A stretch of 64,000 bases of DNA from Pogona vitticeps. Lineage: Eukaryota; Chordata; Lepidosauria; Squamata; Agamidae. The stretch lies in contig NC_135786.1 in the NCBI RefSeq assembly GCF_051106095.1, positions 204,291,501 through 204,355,500 of the forward strand, in the 5' to 3' direction. Positions 45,801-58,344 of this stretch are shown piece by piece. Position 1 is the stretch's first letter, and each line of letters begins with the position of its first letter. A program made the position numbers and the translations under genes. The notes below the pieces were generated by a model. The model did not search any database. It was not told the origin of the DNA and worked only from the letters and a program-made list of their open reading frames with translations.

Positions 45801-47580
45801 ATATTTGTATCTAAACTTGCACATAGAACTCCCAATAATGTCCCATTGTCTCCCTTCAACCTCCAGCCACCTCAACTTGCTCACCAGGGTAGCCTTTTCT
45901 CTCCCTCTGACTTATGCCATACATTACGGAAAAGGCATGTATTCTGCTATTTGAGTGTTTCCCCTCCTGGCTCACAATCCCTTCACAATTAGCCAAGGGA
46001 AGCATTCACCTCCAGTCCTAAAACAGAGGCAAACAAATGTGCAAAATGCAAAGTGAGGGAGGCTCATATTAGGACAATCAAATGTTTTTGGTCCAAGGGG
46101 AGGGGGCTGCTTCTAATGAAATACTAGTTGCATCCTCTGCTTTTGGTCCCACTTTTAACCAAGACTAACTTAACCTAGCAAAGTTATGCTGTGCACTGTT
46201 GCTGATTGGACTCGGGCCAATCAAAGCAAATGCTCCAAGAAACCTGTTTGAGGTAACCAACCAGTCAGCCTCCTGCTCTTACACAGGAGTGCCTGTAAGT
46301 CACATCCAGGGGGATAAAAGAGTATATGGTGACAAAGCTAGCTTAAATGCTCCTTCTCTGTCAAGACGGAGCATCCCCATCTGTCTCCATTGCAGCCATG
46401 AATGGGGAAGGATAAATCTGATCGTAGGTTGTCTTTCTTCTCTTTTCTTTTACTGTAAGGGGCTTCATAACCTTATGAGAGACAGAGGCAGGTAAGATCT
46501 GGTCATTGGAAGGCCTTGGCTTTGTTTACCAAAGTAAGCATAGAGGAGTGCTTAATATGCCGCAGAAGAAAACTCCTTACTGGCCTGCAGACCTCAAAGA
46601 CATTCCAAGAAGATATGCCTGAGTTAGACCAAGGTGGGAGGGAGGGTGTTGCTTAAATAACCCTTTAAAAAATATAAAAAAATCAAAAGAAATCTAAGAC
46701 GCAAGTACTTATTTATATATATTTTTTGAAGGGAAAAGAAGAACGGTTTGTATATTTCAGTTCCTCCCATGCTGCCTACAGCTCTGTGCTGTGCCAATAA
46801 CTGGCACCAACAATCCATAGTGTTTCTTGGAAGATCTTATTTTGTTTAATCCCTTTGTTGTTAACTCTGCAGCAGCAGAAATGGCTGTATGCTCCTGAAG
46901 CTCAGGTCTGCTGATAAATCAAAACAAATTTGCAGAACCTGTGAGAATGGGAGTCACAAGATTGGTTGTGGTCCACTTTCTCATTTGTGCTTTTCTTCCT
47001 TTCTTTCCTCCCCCCACCACCCTTTCTTTTCATTTTGTTTGAGATTGAATTTTAGAAAGAGCTTTGTTCCAGACAGTAGCTTATGGCAGTGGGTTGCAGA
47101 GATGAGATTCTGTTGAATCATAGAACTAATACACAAACAGAAAATATGTGAAAATTGAAATGACAAGGTAGAATAGTTTGGCTGTTGAGGTAGATAAAAT
47201 AACTGGGTTTTCAGGGACGTGTGTGTGTGTGAGTGGATGTGGGTGTGTGGGGGTGTTTATGTGTTTTAACTGAACAGGATTTAGTTTGAAACATATTCAT
47301 TGTCAGCATGCTTCTGTTATAAGTGTTTTCTAAAATAATAATAAAAATCTTCCCCCTTTTTAATTCTAAGAGAAAATAATACTGCTGCTTCTCTAGTGAA
47401 TTGTGTACCAGAAAACAATTGCAGATAACTGACAATATCAGTACATGTAATCTCTATTTGCATTTCATGTTTATGTGACTTCTTCACCATACTGTCTCCC
47501 AGTCCTGAGGTAATGAATTCTAGTTCCTGTGCCTGCTCAGGATGTTTGGAAGATTCTAGAGCTAGGGGGAAAAAGGTCAA
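45801..47580. other. Non-coding stretch; LTR-like text near 46190-46500 not resolved
   Basis: Around 46195-46400 the sequence is GC-richer than its surroundings and has a TATA-like 'ggggataaaagagtatatgg'. It could be a promoter-bearing repeat end, but I cannot name the family. The rest shows nothing I recognise. Confidence 0.25.
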
Positions 47581-47823
47581 TTAGTTCCCCCCCCACAGGG
47601 TATGAGCTCCGCCTCCTCAACCTTCCTTTCAGTTTCCTCTTTTCCGCCGTTCGCGTAGGATGTTAGGAAACTAGAGCGCTAAGGAAAGTGATTTTAGCCT
47701 TGCTAAATCTATCTTTTACATTTTCTCCTATATTATTATTTATATTATTCTACTTGTTTTCTGATGATAGAACCTCCAGCTTATCCCTTTTCACGTTCTA
47801 TCGTTTCCCCCTTTCCCTCAACA

Positions 47824-47900
47824 TTTATTTATTTATTTTATTTATTTATTTGATTTTTACCCCGCCCCTCTAGACCATGTCTACTCCACATAAACATTCC
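47824..47900 (-). repeat. Inverted SINE 3' end with (TTTA) tail
   Basis: 'tttatttatttgatttttac', then 'cccgcccctctagaccatg', matches the end seen at 56.29-56.41 kb. Confidence 0.6.
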
Positions 47901-47939
47901 CCCCCCTTTTCTTTGCCTTTTTGTTTTATGGCCCTTGTA

Positions 47940-49172
47940 AATTAATTCAGGCCTGCAAATAAATTCAGAAAAATCCCACCTAGTACCATCACAACTTGTG
48001 AGTTATATAGGCCTGCAAATAAATTCAGAAAAATCCCACTTAGTACCATCACATCTTGTGGAGCACAAGATAGGAGCACAACTGGATGCCCATTAGGCGA
48101 AAGCATTCCTACCACCCAACCGAATAGCAAAAATCCATCCGGCAGTACACCACTTCCGATCTCGCGGTACCGTTACCGCTCTCAAAGTTCAGCACTTCCT
48201 GGGCCTTATGGCTTCCACAGCGTTGGTGGTTCCCTATGCCAGGTTCAAACTCCGTTCACTTCAATCCTGGTTCCTGTCACAATTCGATCCCACAATGGAC
48301 ACCCCTCTAAAAAAGCTCCTAGTACCACCACAGGTGGCAAATCAACTCGCGTGGTGGGCCTGCCTCCACAACTTGTTGGTCGGCAGACCGTTCTGGCCAC
48401 CTCCTCTGTCAATCCAGGTGATGACAGATGGCAGCCCCTCTGGTTGGGGAGCCCACTGCCAGGAACTTCAGATACATGAACTATGGTCGAAGGGCGAAAG
48501 AATGCTCCACATAAACCAACTGGAAATGTTGGCCATAAATTTCAGGCTTCCCTGCCCAGAATTGCAGGGAAATCAGTACAGCTCGTGACCGACAATACCA
48601 CAATCATGTACTACATAAACAGACAAGGAGGAACCCAATCATGTCCTCTTCTTTGCCTCACCATACAGTTTTGGGAGTGGTGTCGTACCCACTGTATTGC
48701 CCCTCAGGCTATACATATTTCATCAGTGGAGAACTACTTGGCAGACCGCCTAAGCAGGCTACCCACCAGTGCGCACGAGTGGGCCCTCAACGACACTGTT
48801 TTCCAGAACATCTGCTGCAGATGGGGTCAGCCAACAATAGATCTCTTTGCCTCCCATATCAATGGCAAGTGCCCCAAGTACTGCTCAAGGGCGGGCATGG
48901 ACATGGCATCTCTCGGGGGATGCATTCATGATACCGTGGTCCAGAGAACTCACTTAGCTTTTTCCTCCAATACCGATGTTGCTCAAGACAATAACCAGAA
49001 CCAGGATCATCCAATACCAAACAGACGCGAATCTCATCACCCCATGGTGGCCATGACAACCGTGGTTGTGGTGGAGTTGAGAGTGTGTAATCATGGACTT
49101 GGCTTCCCTATGGGCTGCATACATTCTGCAGGCTACACAATTCCTGCTGTCTCCTTTAGAAATAATTAGGCT
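47940..49172 (+). mobile_element. DIRS-type retrotransposon fossil (RT end and RNase H)
   Basis: Translation shows the later part of a DIRS-family polymerase region. The connection part of the reverse transcriptase (like INSEKSHLVPSQL) is followed by an RNase H domain with VMTDGSPSGWGAHC, LHINQLEMLAI, LVTDNTTIMYYINRQGG and NYLADRLSRLP. A trailing segment follows, of the kind 'WGQPTIDLFASHINGKCPKY'. Family, domain order and orientation are clear. The tyrosine recombinase and gag parts are not seen. The copy is broken, with at least three breaks, and is fairly old. Its left limit may lie further left, near 47.6 kb, and its right limit near 49.2 kb is uncertain. Confidence 0.7.
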
Positions 49173-49406
49173 AGAAACAAACAGTCTGAGCTAAATTTAA
49201 AATCATCATTTTTTTTAACCCTGAGCTTCCTTGGGTTGAAGAACTATCAACCTTTGCAGGACCTTGCTTTAAAAGAAGTTTAAATTAAAGAAAAGTGTTA
49301 GGCAGTCTGATGATGGATCACCCTTATTCTTCTTGGGTCTTTGAAATAATTTTTTGCCTGGAAACAATGATATTGGTCTCATGTTGGAGTTTTGTTCACA
49401 ACCTCA

Positions 49407-49590
49407 CATGCTGCCTGTGGTTTGAGTGACTGGCAGAGACTTTTTGGGCCTACCTATCCAGCACTAACCAATTATTTCTTCTAGCCTTTGAATTCAAAGA
49501 AGGTCCTGCCTCTCTGCTGAGTGTTCTTTCCCTCTCTTTAGTCAGTTGGTTGCAGTTGTTTATTGCTGTTGATCTCTTCAGTTGGTTGTT
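49407..49590 (+). repeat. Interspersed repeat, right member of an inverted pair
   Basis: It matches the reverse complement of 43321-43510. It lies about 230 bp to the right of the DIRS-type fossil. Sequence after it ('atgcagtaaagaaagcagca') looks like a terminal region with a polyadenylation-like AGTAAAG. Confidence 0.6.
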
Positions 49591-50424
49591 AAGTATATAT
49601 GCAGTAAAGAAAGCAGCATACTCAAGTCTGCAATTTCAAGCAACTGCAAGTAAAGAAATTTTTTTATTCTTTCTCCTACAAATGTCTCAGAGTGAGTCAT
49701 TGAAACTTTAAGTGACAGTTAATTAGAAAGGGATGGACTCTGGAGAACTTGTAGCTATTCTCCTCTGTGAATTTCTATACTTCTGTAGTTCTGCTTAGCA
49801 AAAAAAGAGGATTTTTACTAGACATTCAAAACTCTGCAACAATGTTTTGAACACTTCTCTGAAAATGGGACTTGTCAAAGTACCAAGTGTATTAATATTC
49901 TCATTTACCTTCAGATCTATCCTGTGGGCTATGTTTGACTGAGTGATAATGATATGCTTTCCTAGCCTGCTTACAGTCAGCTGGCAATTTTTATGGCTCA
50001 GCAGGGATTTCAACCCTACGCATAAGAGAGGTTTTGTTTCTATGGTTTTCTTTTATCTTTTTTTCTTTTTGTTTCTGTGATTGTTTTTCTCTGCAATCTG
50101 AATTTTCCAGTCATTCATGAGGTTATTCACGGTTGTACTTACATAACGAGCTTTTATTGCTCTTTATTCTTGAGTCAGAGCTTTTCTGTCTTTGAACAAT
50201 CTCATCACAATATTGTTCCCATTCCATGATGGAGTAAGGGATGTGTACATCTAAAATTATACAACGTATTATATACATAATATATCCTATGTCTGTAGTA
50301 TGATGGGGAATATGACTAAAAGCAGTATGAGTTTGCATTTGTGATTTGTGATGGCTTTCCAAAATATATTTCATGCAAAAGTTTCTATAGGTATCGTGAG
50401 ATCCCTGTCAGTTCTTGGTTACTC
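49591..50424. other. Non-coding stretch, nothing recognised
   Basis: AT-rich with short T-rich runs at 50040-50075. Confidence 0.4.
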
Positions 50425-50530
50425 TGCCAAGTCATTAAAAAAATGCCCCGAAACTCTAGTCCGAGTCGGGTCACCTGTATGACCTAAGTCCTACTTGACA
50501 GCAAGTCCCGTGATTTGAGGCCCCATCTCT
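50425..50530 (-). repeat. Inverted copy of the repeat at 5293
   Basis: The minus strand reads 'cagagatggggcctcaaatc', then 'gggacttgctgtcaagtagg' and 'gacttaggtcatacaggtga', matching the text at 5293-5360 closely. The CAGRGATGGGG start is shared. Confidence 0.6.
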
Positions 50531-53500
50531 GTGGGTTATAAAGATGGCCTCAGAGGTTAAGATGTTCGCTGTGAAGCCTCTTCCAGTGCTTTTGCTTAGC
50601 AGTGGCACAATGAAGCAGGCAGGATGAGGGCTAGAATGCAAAGCTAGAGAAGTTGATGAATATTTGACTAAACTCACCCTAGACTGTTGCCTTCTTCAGC
50701 TTGTTAAAAAGCTCTCGCATGCTTGCTGGGACTGATTTACTAAGCTCTTGGAGATAACATTGTTCCTGTCTGCAATGTTTCTAGGGTTGAACAAATTCTG
50801 AAGCTTCTCTTCATTGCCCCCTTCCTGGTTTTGCTGCCCTGTGTGCTTTTTTTTCCTCCTTGACTACATATTTTCCTTCCCACTTCCTCTTTGTTCTGCT
50901 TTAATCCCCCTCCCCATTCTCCTTTGTGTCTTATTTTTTACATTTCTTCTTCCCTTCTTCCATTTCCTTTTACACACAGTGTGGGTAAATGCAACTTGTG
51001 GGCTACATTCATGCAGCCCACGTGGCCATTTCTGTCCTTTCTAGCACCTTGGGCTTCTGTACCACCCCAACCCCACCCATTTTATTTAATTCTTTGCTGG
51101 AGGGATATTTTTTTTCAGAAAATTCTCTCGTACTTTCTAGGGGAAGGGCACAATTTTGACATGATCTGAGCACCCCCAGTATCCCTGGATCCACCCACTG
51201 AAGTTTTACCTGGTGCTCTAGTCCCATAATGGGACTGTGATTCAGACACTACATTGTTTACAATGAAATCAGCTTGGGCAGGATCATTGAAGGGATATAG
51301 CCTGTGACATGCTTGCCTGCCCCCTTCATGGGGGAGTGTTCATTTTACAGACCAGCAAGAAGATAATAGAGCTGATTATGGAGGTCTCTGTGGGTCTCCC
51401 CAGTTTCTTTCACTTCCTCATGATTATGGTGAGGAACCTGTCAATGCTTTCTTCATCACAGGAGTACTGCAAAACAAGAGAATGAAAGTTGTCCCACCTT
51501 GCATGTAGTTGCCCCATAATCTCTTAAGTCTCCATCTGTAAAATGGGAAACATGGAATGCCATTTTGCAGGATATATTTGGAGAGAGAAAAAGTGTGATG
51601 CTCTCCAAGAAAAGTATGACATAGAAATGAATAATACTCAATACTTGAAGATATCATCATTGTCATTGTCATCATCTGTGCTTGCTGCTCAAGCTTTCTG
51701 GATACTTAAGGCAAGTTACTGTACTTACATTGTTGCATGAGTTAATTAATGAATTTTGTTGTGAGTGAAAGTGTTGTTCATTCTGGCTGATTTACAGCAT
51801 GATTGGGGCAATACGGGTAATGCTTAGGGAGCTACTTGACACTCTGTGTTTAGTGAAGGCATGTACAAAGCACATTGTTGTCAACATTCTTCTCCTTTTG
51901 AGTCATTTGTTTAAGGACATGATCTACCTTCTTCTTCTGTTTTTGAAGGTTCTGTGGGTCTCACTTCTTATCAGGCTGTGGGGCTTTCCAGTGTCAAGAA
52001 ACCTTAGGTGGAGACTTCTCAGAATAGTGAGCTTATCAGTGTTTGCTTAGAACCTATTGCTCTGCATGCCATAAAAGTAGCTATATTGCCTAGTGTAGCC
52101 ATAAACCCACCTAGCGTGCTTATAAACCTGCAGGAGAGACTTTTCCTCAAACAAGAATATAGCTTCCTTAGTAAAGCTAGAAGGCAAGAAACATTTGAAG
52201 TAACAGAGTTCCAGTCTTAAAATACTCCTGGTCCCTATTTAGATTAATTATGTATTGAATGTATAACCCTCCTTCCTGTGATACCTGAGGCAGTGAAGAA
52301 TACCAAGATTCAGATAAAAGCAGAAGTGCAAATATAAAATAGCAACTGATTAAAAGCACAAGGAAAACATTTAATTGAAATAAAGTAGTAACACCCAAAC
52401 AGTTTAAAAGCTCCTGATAGAAACCCAGTTTAAATGCCAAAAGCCTATCTGAATAAAAAAATTCTTTGTTTGCAAAGATTAGGATAAAAATGCAAGTTGC
52501 AACTATTATTTTATCATAAGGCTTTGAAATTTTGGTGAACTATTAGGACAAAAAACAACAACACAAAAACAAGAAAAGTAAAGGCAAAGGTCTGGCCAGA
52601 TACAATGTTTTCTGAGGTTAAGTCGTTGGGCAGATACACAGAATAGCGCATTGGAGAGGTAACAAATAGTTATTGTTTCTCATCCTTGTTGAAACACAGT
52701 TTCAAAAAAATTGTCCAGCACTGGGAGATATTTCACTTCCAAATCAAAGTGCTTTTCTTATGTCAGAATCTGATTTACCTACAGCAGCTGCCATTTTTGT
52801 GCACTCCCCCCAACAAAACCTTGCACTTTGTGCAGAACTTTGCATTTTGCACAAAATATGATTTATTTTTTCATGACTTAATTTTAATGTACAATACACA
52901 TTTCCCCCCACAAACACCACTCCACTGAATCTGTTGACAATGAAGTAAGAAACTCTTGTCATTTTGCCCAGAGAATGTTTTTAATTTTTTTTCATTCTTA
53001 CCTTAATTTTCTTTGATGAAGAAGATTTACACCCTTAGAGCCTACTTTGACACCATGTTTTCCTGTGGTTCTAAACAGAAATCTGCAACACGATGGTAGT
53101 CTTGTAAGTCCGGGCAATGTTACATCTATATTGGCTTTAGGGAGTTAGTGCTACTCCCAGTGAGACTTATTTAAATGGATATTTTGGTATCTCCTGTTAG
53201 ATCATGTGAGTTCATAAAGCTGTTCTCATACATACTTTATTGCACATATATTTACATTTCATTCAACCTTGACAGTTCCGTTGTGTATTTCTTGAATAAG
53301 TTTAACAAGGAAAAATCTAGTTCTATGATTGTTTTTTTAAAAAATTATAGCCCTGCCTATATCTAAAAACCACACTTGTCAGTAACTGGTACAGAATCTG
53401 TAGAACTTAGAATAAGGAGCATACTTTTTCTTTTTGTTGGTATTTGGACTTCGGTATCATATTGTCCAAGGAAATGGCAAAAAGGCACTAAACATGGCCT

Positions 53501-54080
53501 TACTATCAGGCTTGCTAGATTGTGTTCATTAAGGAGTGCAAACGTCTGTCATCCTTCCTCCAGCATCTCTAAAGGGCAACTAGACAGAGTCTGGCAAGAT
53601 GAACATATATTTTAATTGGAATTAATGAATTGATTTTATATGTTCAAAGACAGATGTTTTTAATCCAAGTGTTGTGAGGCCTGATTTAAATTTATACATC
53701 TTCTGATCACACTGCAAAACTGATCCTCAGATGGTGGCAGCATTTAATTGTGGGACAGATTGATTGATTGATTTGCAAGATTTTTTAGCTGCACCATTTC
53801 CAGTGATCTCTGAGATGGCACAATAATCTATTTGCTTGTTACCAGCTGTGTGAGTAGTGCAATATGTATGGGTTGCAACATTTGATTAGCTAAATCTACA
53901 CTAAAAAGCCTTCTGCTTAATTGCATACATTTTCCAGCTAATTGATTTTCAAATCCTGATATGGAAATTACCCCCCAAAGAAGAGGCATTTTGCCAGGAG
54001 GAATAAGCAATATTTCTTATAAGATGGTGGTTGCTACGATGTACATGAACCAAAGTGAATACTTGTTTGCAATAGAATGG
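50531..54080. other. Non-coding stretch, nothing firmly recognised
   Basis: Pyrimidine-rich at 50840-50980. At 53120-53175, 'gagttagtgctactcccagt', then 'gagacttattta', is a fragment of the common 'cattgaactcaatgggac' repeat theme. No gene seen. Confidence 0.35.
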
Positions 54081-54205
54081 TATCTTAGTGGATTAGATAT
54101 CTGACTGCAGAGCCAGAGGTTGGGAATTCAATTCCCCACTGTGCCCCCTTGAGAGGGGCTGGCCTCAATGATCTATTGGGTTCCTTCCAGCTCTGCAGTT
54201 CTAAG
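54081..54205 (+). mobile_element. tRNA-derived SINE with CR1-like tail (family D)
   Basis: 'tatcttagtggattagatat', 'tgactgcagagccagaggtt', B-box-like 'ggttgggaattcaattcc', then the CR1-like 'aatgatctattgggttcctt', 'ccagctctgcagttctaag'. Same organisation as 34254-34400; followed by a GATGGTGGTG repeat. Confidence 0.7.
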
Positions 54206-54262
54206 ATGATGATGGTGGTGGTGGTAATGTTTTGTTAGTTTGCTTGTTCAAATAATCAATTT

Positions 54263-54700
54263 ACAATCGTGCCCTGCTTAACAATTGCCCCATATAATGA
54301 CGAATCCACTTTACAACATTGTTTTTGCGATTGCAATTGCGATTGCAAAACGATGTTTTAAATGGGTTTTTTTCGCTTTGCAAAGATCGGTTCCCTGCTT
54401 CGGGAACCAATTCTTTGTATTACGATAATCAAAACAGCTGATCGTTGGGTTTTCAAAATGGCCACCGGGTGCTCAAAATAGCTCCCTGCTGTGTTTTTGG
54501 ATGAATTCTTCGCTCTACAGGCACCGAAAATGGCCGCCCCTATAGAGGATCTTCGCTGGACAGTGAGTTTTCAGCCCATTGGAACACATTGAATGGTTTT
54601 CAATGCATTTCAATGGGCTTTTTAATTTAGCTTTACAACATTTTCACTCTACAGCGATTTCGCTGGAATGAATTAACGTCATTAAGCGAGGCGCCACTGT
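54263..54700. mobile_element. Non-autonomous DNA transposon, about 440 bp
   Basis: The left end ACAATCGTGCCCTGCTTAAC is the inverse of the right end, whose complement is ACAGTGGCGCCTCGCTTAAT. Inside are 'gcgattgcaattgcgattgc' and 'cagtgagttttcagcccatt'. I recall this text as a common squamate element. The superfamily is unproven: the ACAGTGG end suggests hAT, but no target duplication is visible. Confidence 0.6.
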
Positions 54701-55622
54701 CTTGCAGTTGGCGCCAACTCATCTCATGGCTAATATTTCATTTCTCTAACAGCTTTAACTTTCTTTCCAAAAGTTCCAAAACTGTCGCACATAAAAATTA
54801 ATGTGTCACCATTACTATTGAAATATTCTGGCCAGGCAGATATGCAAAGAATTATTAAAATATGACTCATTCTCAATGAGTTTGGCTATCTCAAGATGCT
54901 GATACTGCTCCCCAGAGAAAGTTCTCATCTCCAGTGCAAGAAGAAAAGGAGCCCGTTTCTCCACTGAGATTTTTTTCTGTGAAAAATCAGTGTCTTTTCT
55001 GGTTTGTGAAACTAAGCACACACATACAGCAAGTAAAAAACAAAAAACAACAACAACAAAACAAAAAAATGGCCTGGTTGATGGATAAAAAAGATGCAAG
55101 CAACCATCTGGTGCTTCTAGTCATTACACGTTCCATTCACCAAGGCAACAGATGTTGCAGTTTTGCACAATTTATACAAAAATAGTTACCACAAATGTGA
55201 GGACCCTTGTTAACACCAGCAGAAAAAGTATCTCATCATCTGATGGGTGAGGAGAAAAGCTATGCAGTTTCTAATTCTGAAGGATTTACTACTGAAGGCA
55301 GGGAAAACTGGAAAGTAAGTCTTCCTGTGCTATGTATTAGTTTTAGTAGTACTATATACTATAGTTCTTACCAATAGAATACTTTGATACAGTGATATGC
55401 CCCTCCCAGACCCAATGATTAGATGGATTTGGAAGATCCTCTAGAGTAGATTGAGAGAACTGCAGGTAGAGGAAAGGAATGCCAAGCCTCATTGCAAATA
55501 ACAATTTGGATTTCACTAATTGCTAAGACCAGATGTGTAGCACATTGGATACACAGGATTCTGTTAACAAAGATGGCCTCCCAATGACAAGCATGCCTTA
55601 ACACAGCAGTAATACGATATCT

Positions 55623-56184
55623 GCAGATGGAGACAGCAGCCACGAAATTAAAAGACGCCTGCTTCTTGGGAGGAAAGCGATGACAAATCTTGACAGCATC
55701 TTAAAAAGCAGAGACATCACCTTGCCAACAAAAGTCCGAATAGTCAAAGCTATGGTTTTTCCTGTCATGATGTATGGAAGCGAGAGCTGGACCATAAAGA
55801 AAGCAGACCGCCGAAGAATTGATGCCTTTGAATTGTGGTGCTGGAGGAGACTCTTGAGAATCCCCTGGACTGCAAGGAGAACAAACCTATCAATTCTAAA
55901 GGAAATCAACCCTGAGTGCTCACTGGAAGGACAGATCCTGAAGCTGAGGTTCCAGTACTTTGGCCATCTAATGAGAAGAAAAGACTCCCTGGAAAAGACC
56001 CTGATGTTGGGAAAGTGTGATGGCAAGAGGAGAAGGGGACAACCGAGGATGAGATGGCTGGACAGTGTCTGCGAAGCAACCAACATGAATTTGACACAAC
56101 TCCGGGAGGCAGTAGAAGATAGGAGGGCCTGGCGTGCTCTGGTCCATGGGGTCACGAAGAGTTGGACACGACTAAACGACGACG
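55623..56184 (+). mobile_element. Bov-B (RTE) LINE 3' end, young insertion
   Basis: The frame is open from the left edge of the insert to its 3' end. It reads ADGDSSHEIKRRLLLGRKAM, then TNLDSILKSRDITLPTKVRI, VKAMVFPVMMYGSESWTIKK, FELWCWRRLLRIPWTARRTN and, at the end, WRALVHGVTKSWTRLNDDE. This is the C-terminal end of Bov-B ORF2, after the reverse transcriptase core. The DNA ends in the Bov-B tail 'gagttggacacgactaaacg'. It is 5'-truncated. A 12-bp target duplication, aatacgatatct at 55611-55622 and aatatgatatct at 56185-56196, differs at one base. The intact frame and near-identical duplication suggest a recent event. Bov-B is known for horizontal spread among squamates and mammals. Confidence 0.9.
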
Positions 56185-56284
56185 AATATGATATCTCAAC
56201 TGCATATTGTATGTGCCTCTCTACAGGAATGCTATAAAGAAACTGCGCATCATCATTCACTATTTCATCATTACTGGGACTGTT

Positions 56285-56415
56285 GCTTTATTTTATTTTA
56301 TTTATTTATTTTTCAATTTTTACCCCGCCCCTCTAGATTACGTCTACTCGGGGTGGCTTACATAGGTTAAAACACATTAAAATAAACATATATAATACAA
56401 TTCTTACAGTTAATG
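56285..56415 (-). repeat. Inverted SINE 3' end with ATTT tail
   Basis: 'tttatttatttatttttcaa', 'ttttaccccgcccctctaga', 'ctactcggggtggcttacat' and an AT-rich continuation match the 47.85 kb copy. Confidence 0.6.
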
Positions 56416-56544
56416 TTGCTCATATATTAGTGTCAGTCCCATATGCAACAAGATAGTGACATCTTAGGACAACCAATATTTGAATCATGTGGAAAACCAC
56501 CATGCACATGGAGAAATCTTAGGTGAGGGGTGCATATGGAAAAT

Positions 56545-56663
56545 CTTGAGCTACAAAAAATTACTTTTTTTGGATTACACATTCCATACTCCTCCAGGGA
56601 CCATGCTGGCTGGAGTTATTCTGAGACATGTAGACCAAGAAAGTAACTTTCCCAAGCTTTGAG
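56545..56663. mobile_element. Palindromic hAT-like MITE
   Basis: The left arm 'aaaaaattactttttttgga', then 'ttacacattccatactcc', is mirrored by 'ggagttattctgagacatgt', then 'agaccaagaaagtaacttt', and the end 'cccaagctttg'. Same family as 870-963. Confidence 0.55.
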
Positions 56664-58340
56664 CACTGCTTGATCCTATGACTCAAATTCACACAGGGAG
56701 AGCCCCAGATCAGTCACAGGGACAGATGCCTGGGAGATGTTTACATTCGAATAGCGTTCTCTTTGAAGCCAGTCCCTCTAGAGTGGCAGGGCAGAGATGG
56801 GTGTGTGGGAAAATTGGCTGCGTGGTGCTCCTCAGCCACAGGCATTGCCTGGTACGAAAGTCTGCCATTAAGAAGCACTGCTAAACAAACATGTTTGGGC
56901 ATAATTACTTTAGTGCCCTTCCCTCACTTTATGTCATTTTATTGCCCAACTAATGGCCATTCATTGAGGTGTAAAAGAGCTCTGGAAAGAGACGCTGCTG
57001 GAGAAATACGCAAGAAAGTAAATCTTTCCCACAGAGAGTCTTGCCTTCTTTAACTGTAGATGATGGAGAGGTTCTTTTATCTTGCATGGATAAGCAATGG
57101 TATGGGAGATGGGTTTAAAAACATGTTCAGCCTTGGTTTTATTATGCTCAGTGCACAACACTTTGATCCCTCCTCCCAAGGATTCTAGGGGCTCCACTGG
57201 GATTCAGGTTGTTAAAACAACCATTAAACACACACACACCCCACACAGCTTGCCAGCTTTCAGATTCATACAGTATACTGTAAAAGTATGCAGTATTTAA
57301 TTACCTTGATTTTTTTTAAAAAAGTTCTTTTTGTCTTTTCTTGATATTTTCTTGATAAATCCAGAAAAAAAATGGATTTGCAACAATATTCCAAAAAAAA
57401 AAAAAAAGAGGGAGTAATGATAGCCTAATAATTCTCAGTTTCCTGTTTTACATTCATTGCGCTTCTCTGGGAGAGTACAAAAAAGAAGAGTAATCCACTC
57501 ATGAGATTTTTATAGGGTCATGATACTTTACAAGTTCAGTCTTAAAAAAATACTAGATTTGCCATATTTACTGCCTCCAATTTTTTGAGCAAATAATATG
57601 CAAATTAGGCAGCTTTATTTCTGTGCCATGCAAACTGAGCATGTTGCATTGTTGTTCTATGTTTCAGTCTTGGCATTATTGATGTAGTACACACTGATCT
57701 CACAGGGTCAGGATAGTTGAATGATAAGGTGCCAGGCTTGGGAAACCCAACTGGGCGTTTCTCATGTTTGGGAATCAAATGCCTTTGCATTAGTTCAGAC
57801 AGTGTGATTGTCTGAACCAAGGTGGTGGTGGTGGGTTTGCAGCTGTTGTATTGAATGACATTCCAGCTGGCTCTAGCAGCAGTGAGCAAGGCAGGGCAGT
57901 GGGGAAACTAACTGCTCTTTGAATCCTCTCCTCCCCACCCCTGGTGCCTTGGTGGGTGTTTCTATAAAATATTTGACAATCAGTTGTCACATTTGTTCCT
58001 TAACTTGCATAACTAATAGTGAATGGTTATATAATGTCCCCCTCCTGGAATTTAGCTAGAAGGATAGTAATTGAAAAACCCAATAAACATCCCGTAGATG
58101 TTTTAAAAAAGGAGAGAGAAAAGGCTAGGAGCCAATGTGGGGTGTAGGTTTCCAGGGGACTACTATGCTTCTGCAGGTCTCTAAAGAGGGACCCAGATCT
58201 CAGAGTGAGCTGTGCAGTGGAAGGAGGACATTTAACTTTTGTAGGCCAGTTAGTTTTAAATGCTGAGCACCTGCTTCTGATGTTTTCCTTATGGTACTAG
58301 GGCACATGGAGGAGCCCCCTCAGCCCGGTTACAGCATATT
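56664..58340. other. Non-coding stretch, nothing recognised
   Basis: Runs of A at 57392-57406 and short CA repeats at 57230-57240. No gene seen. Confidence 0.4.
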
Positions 58341-58344
58341 TCTA

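Noticed and set aside
46190-46500. LTR-like or promoter-like segment with a TATA-like word
   Set aside because: No matching partner repeat, no primer-binding site and no target duplication visible, so it is not called.
53754-53772. GATT tandem run
   Set aside because: Only four to five units; ordinary short slippage.
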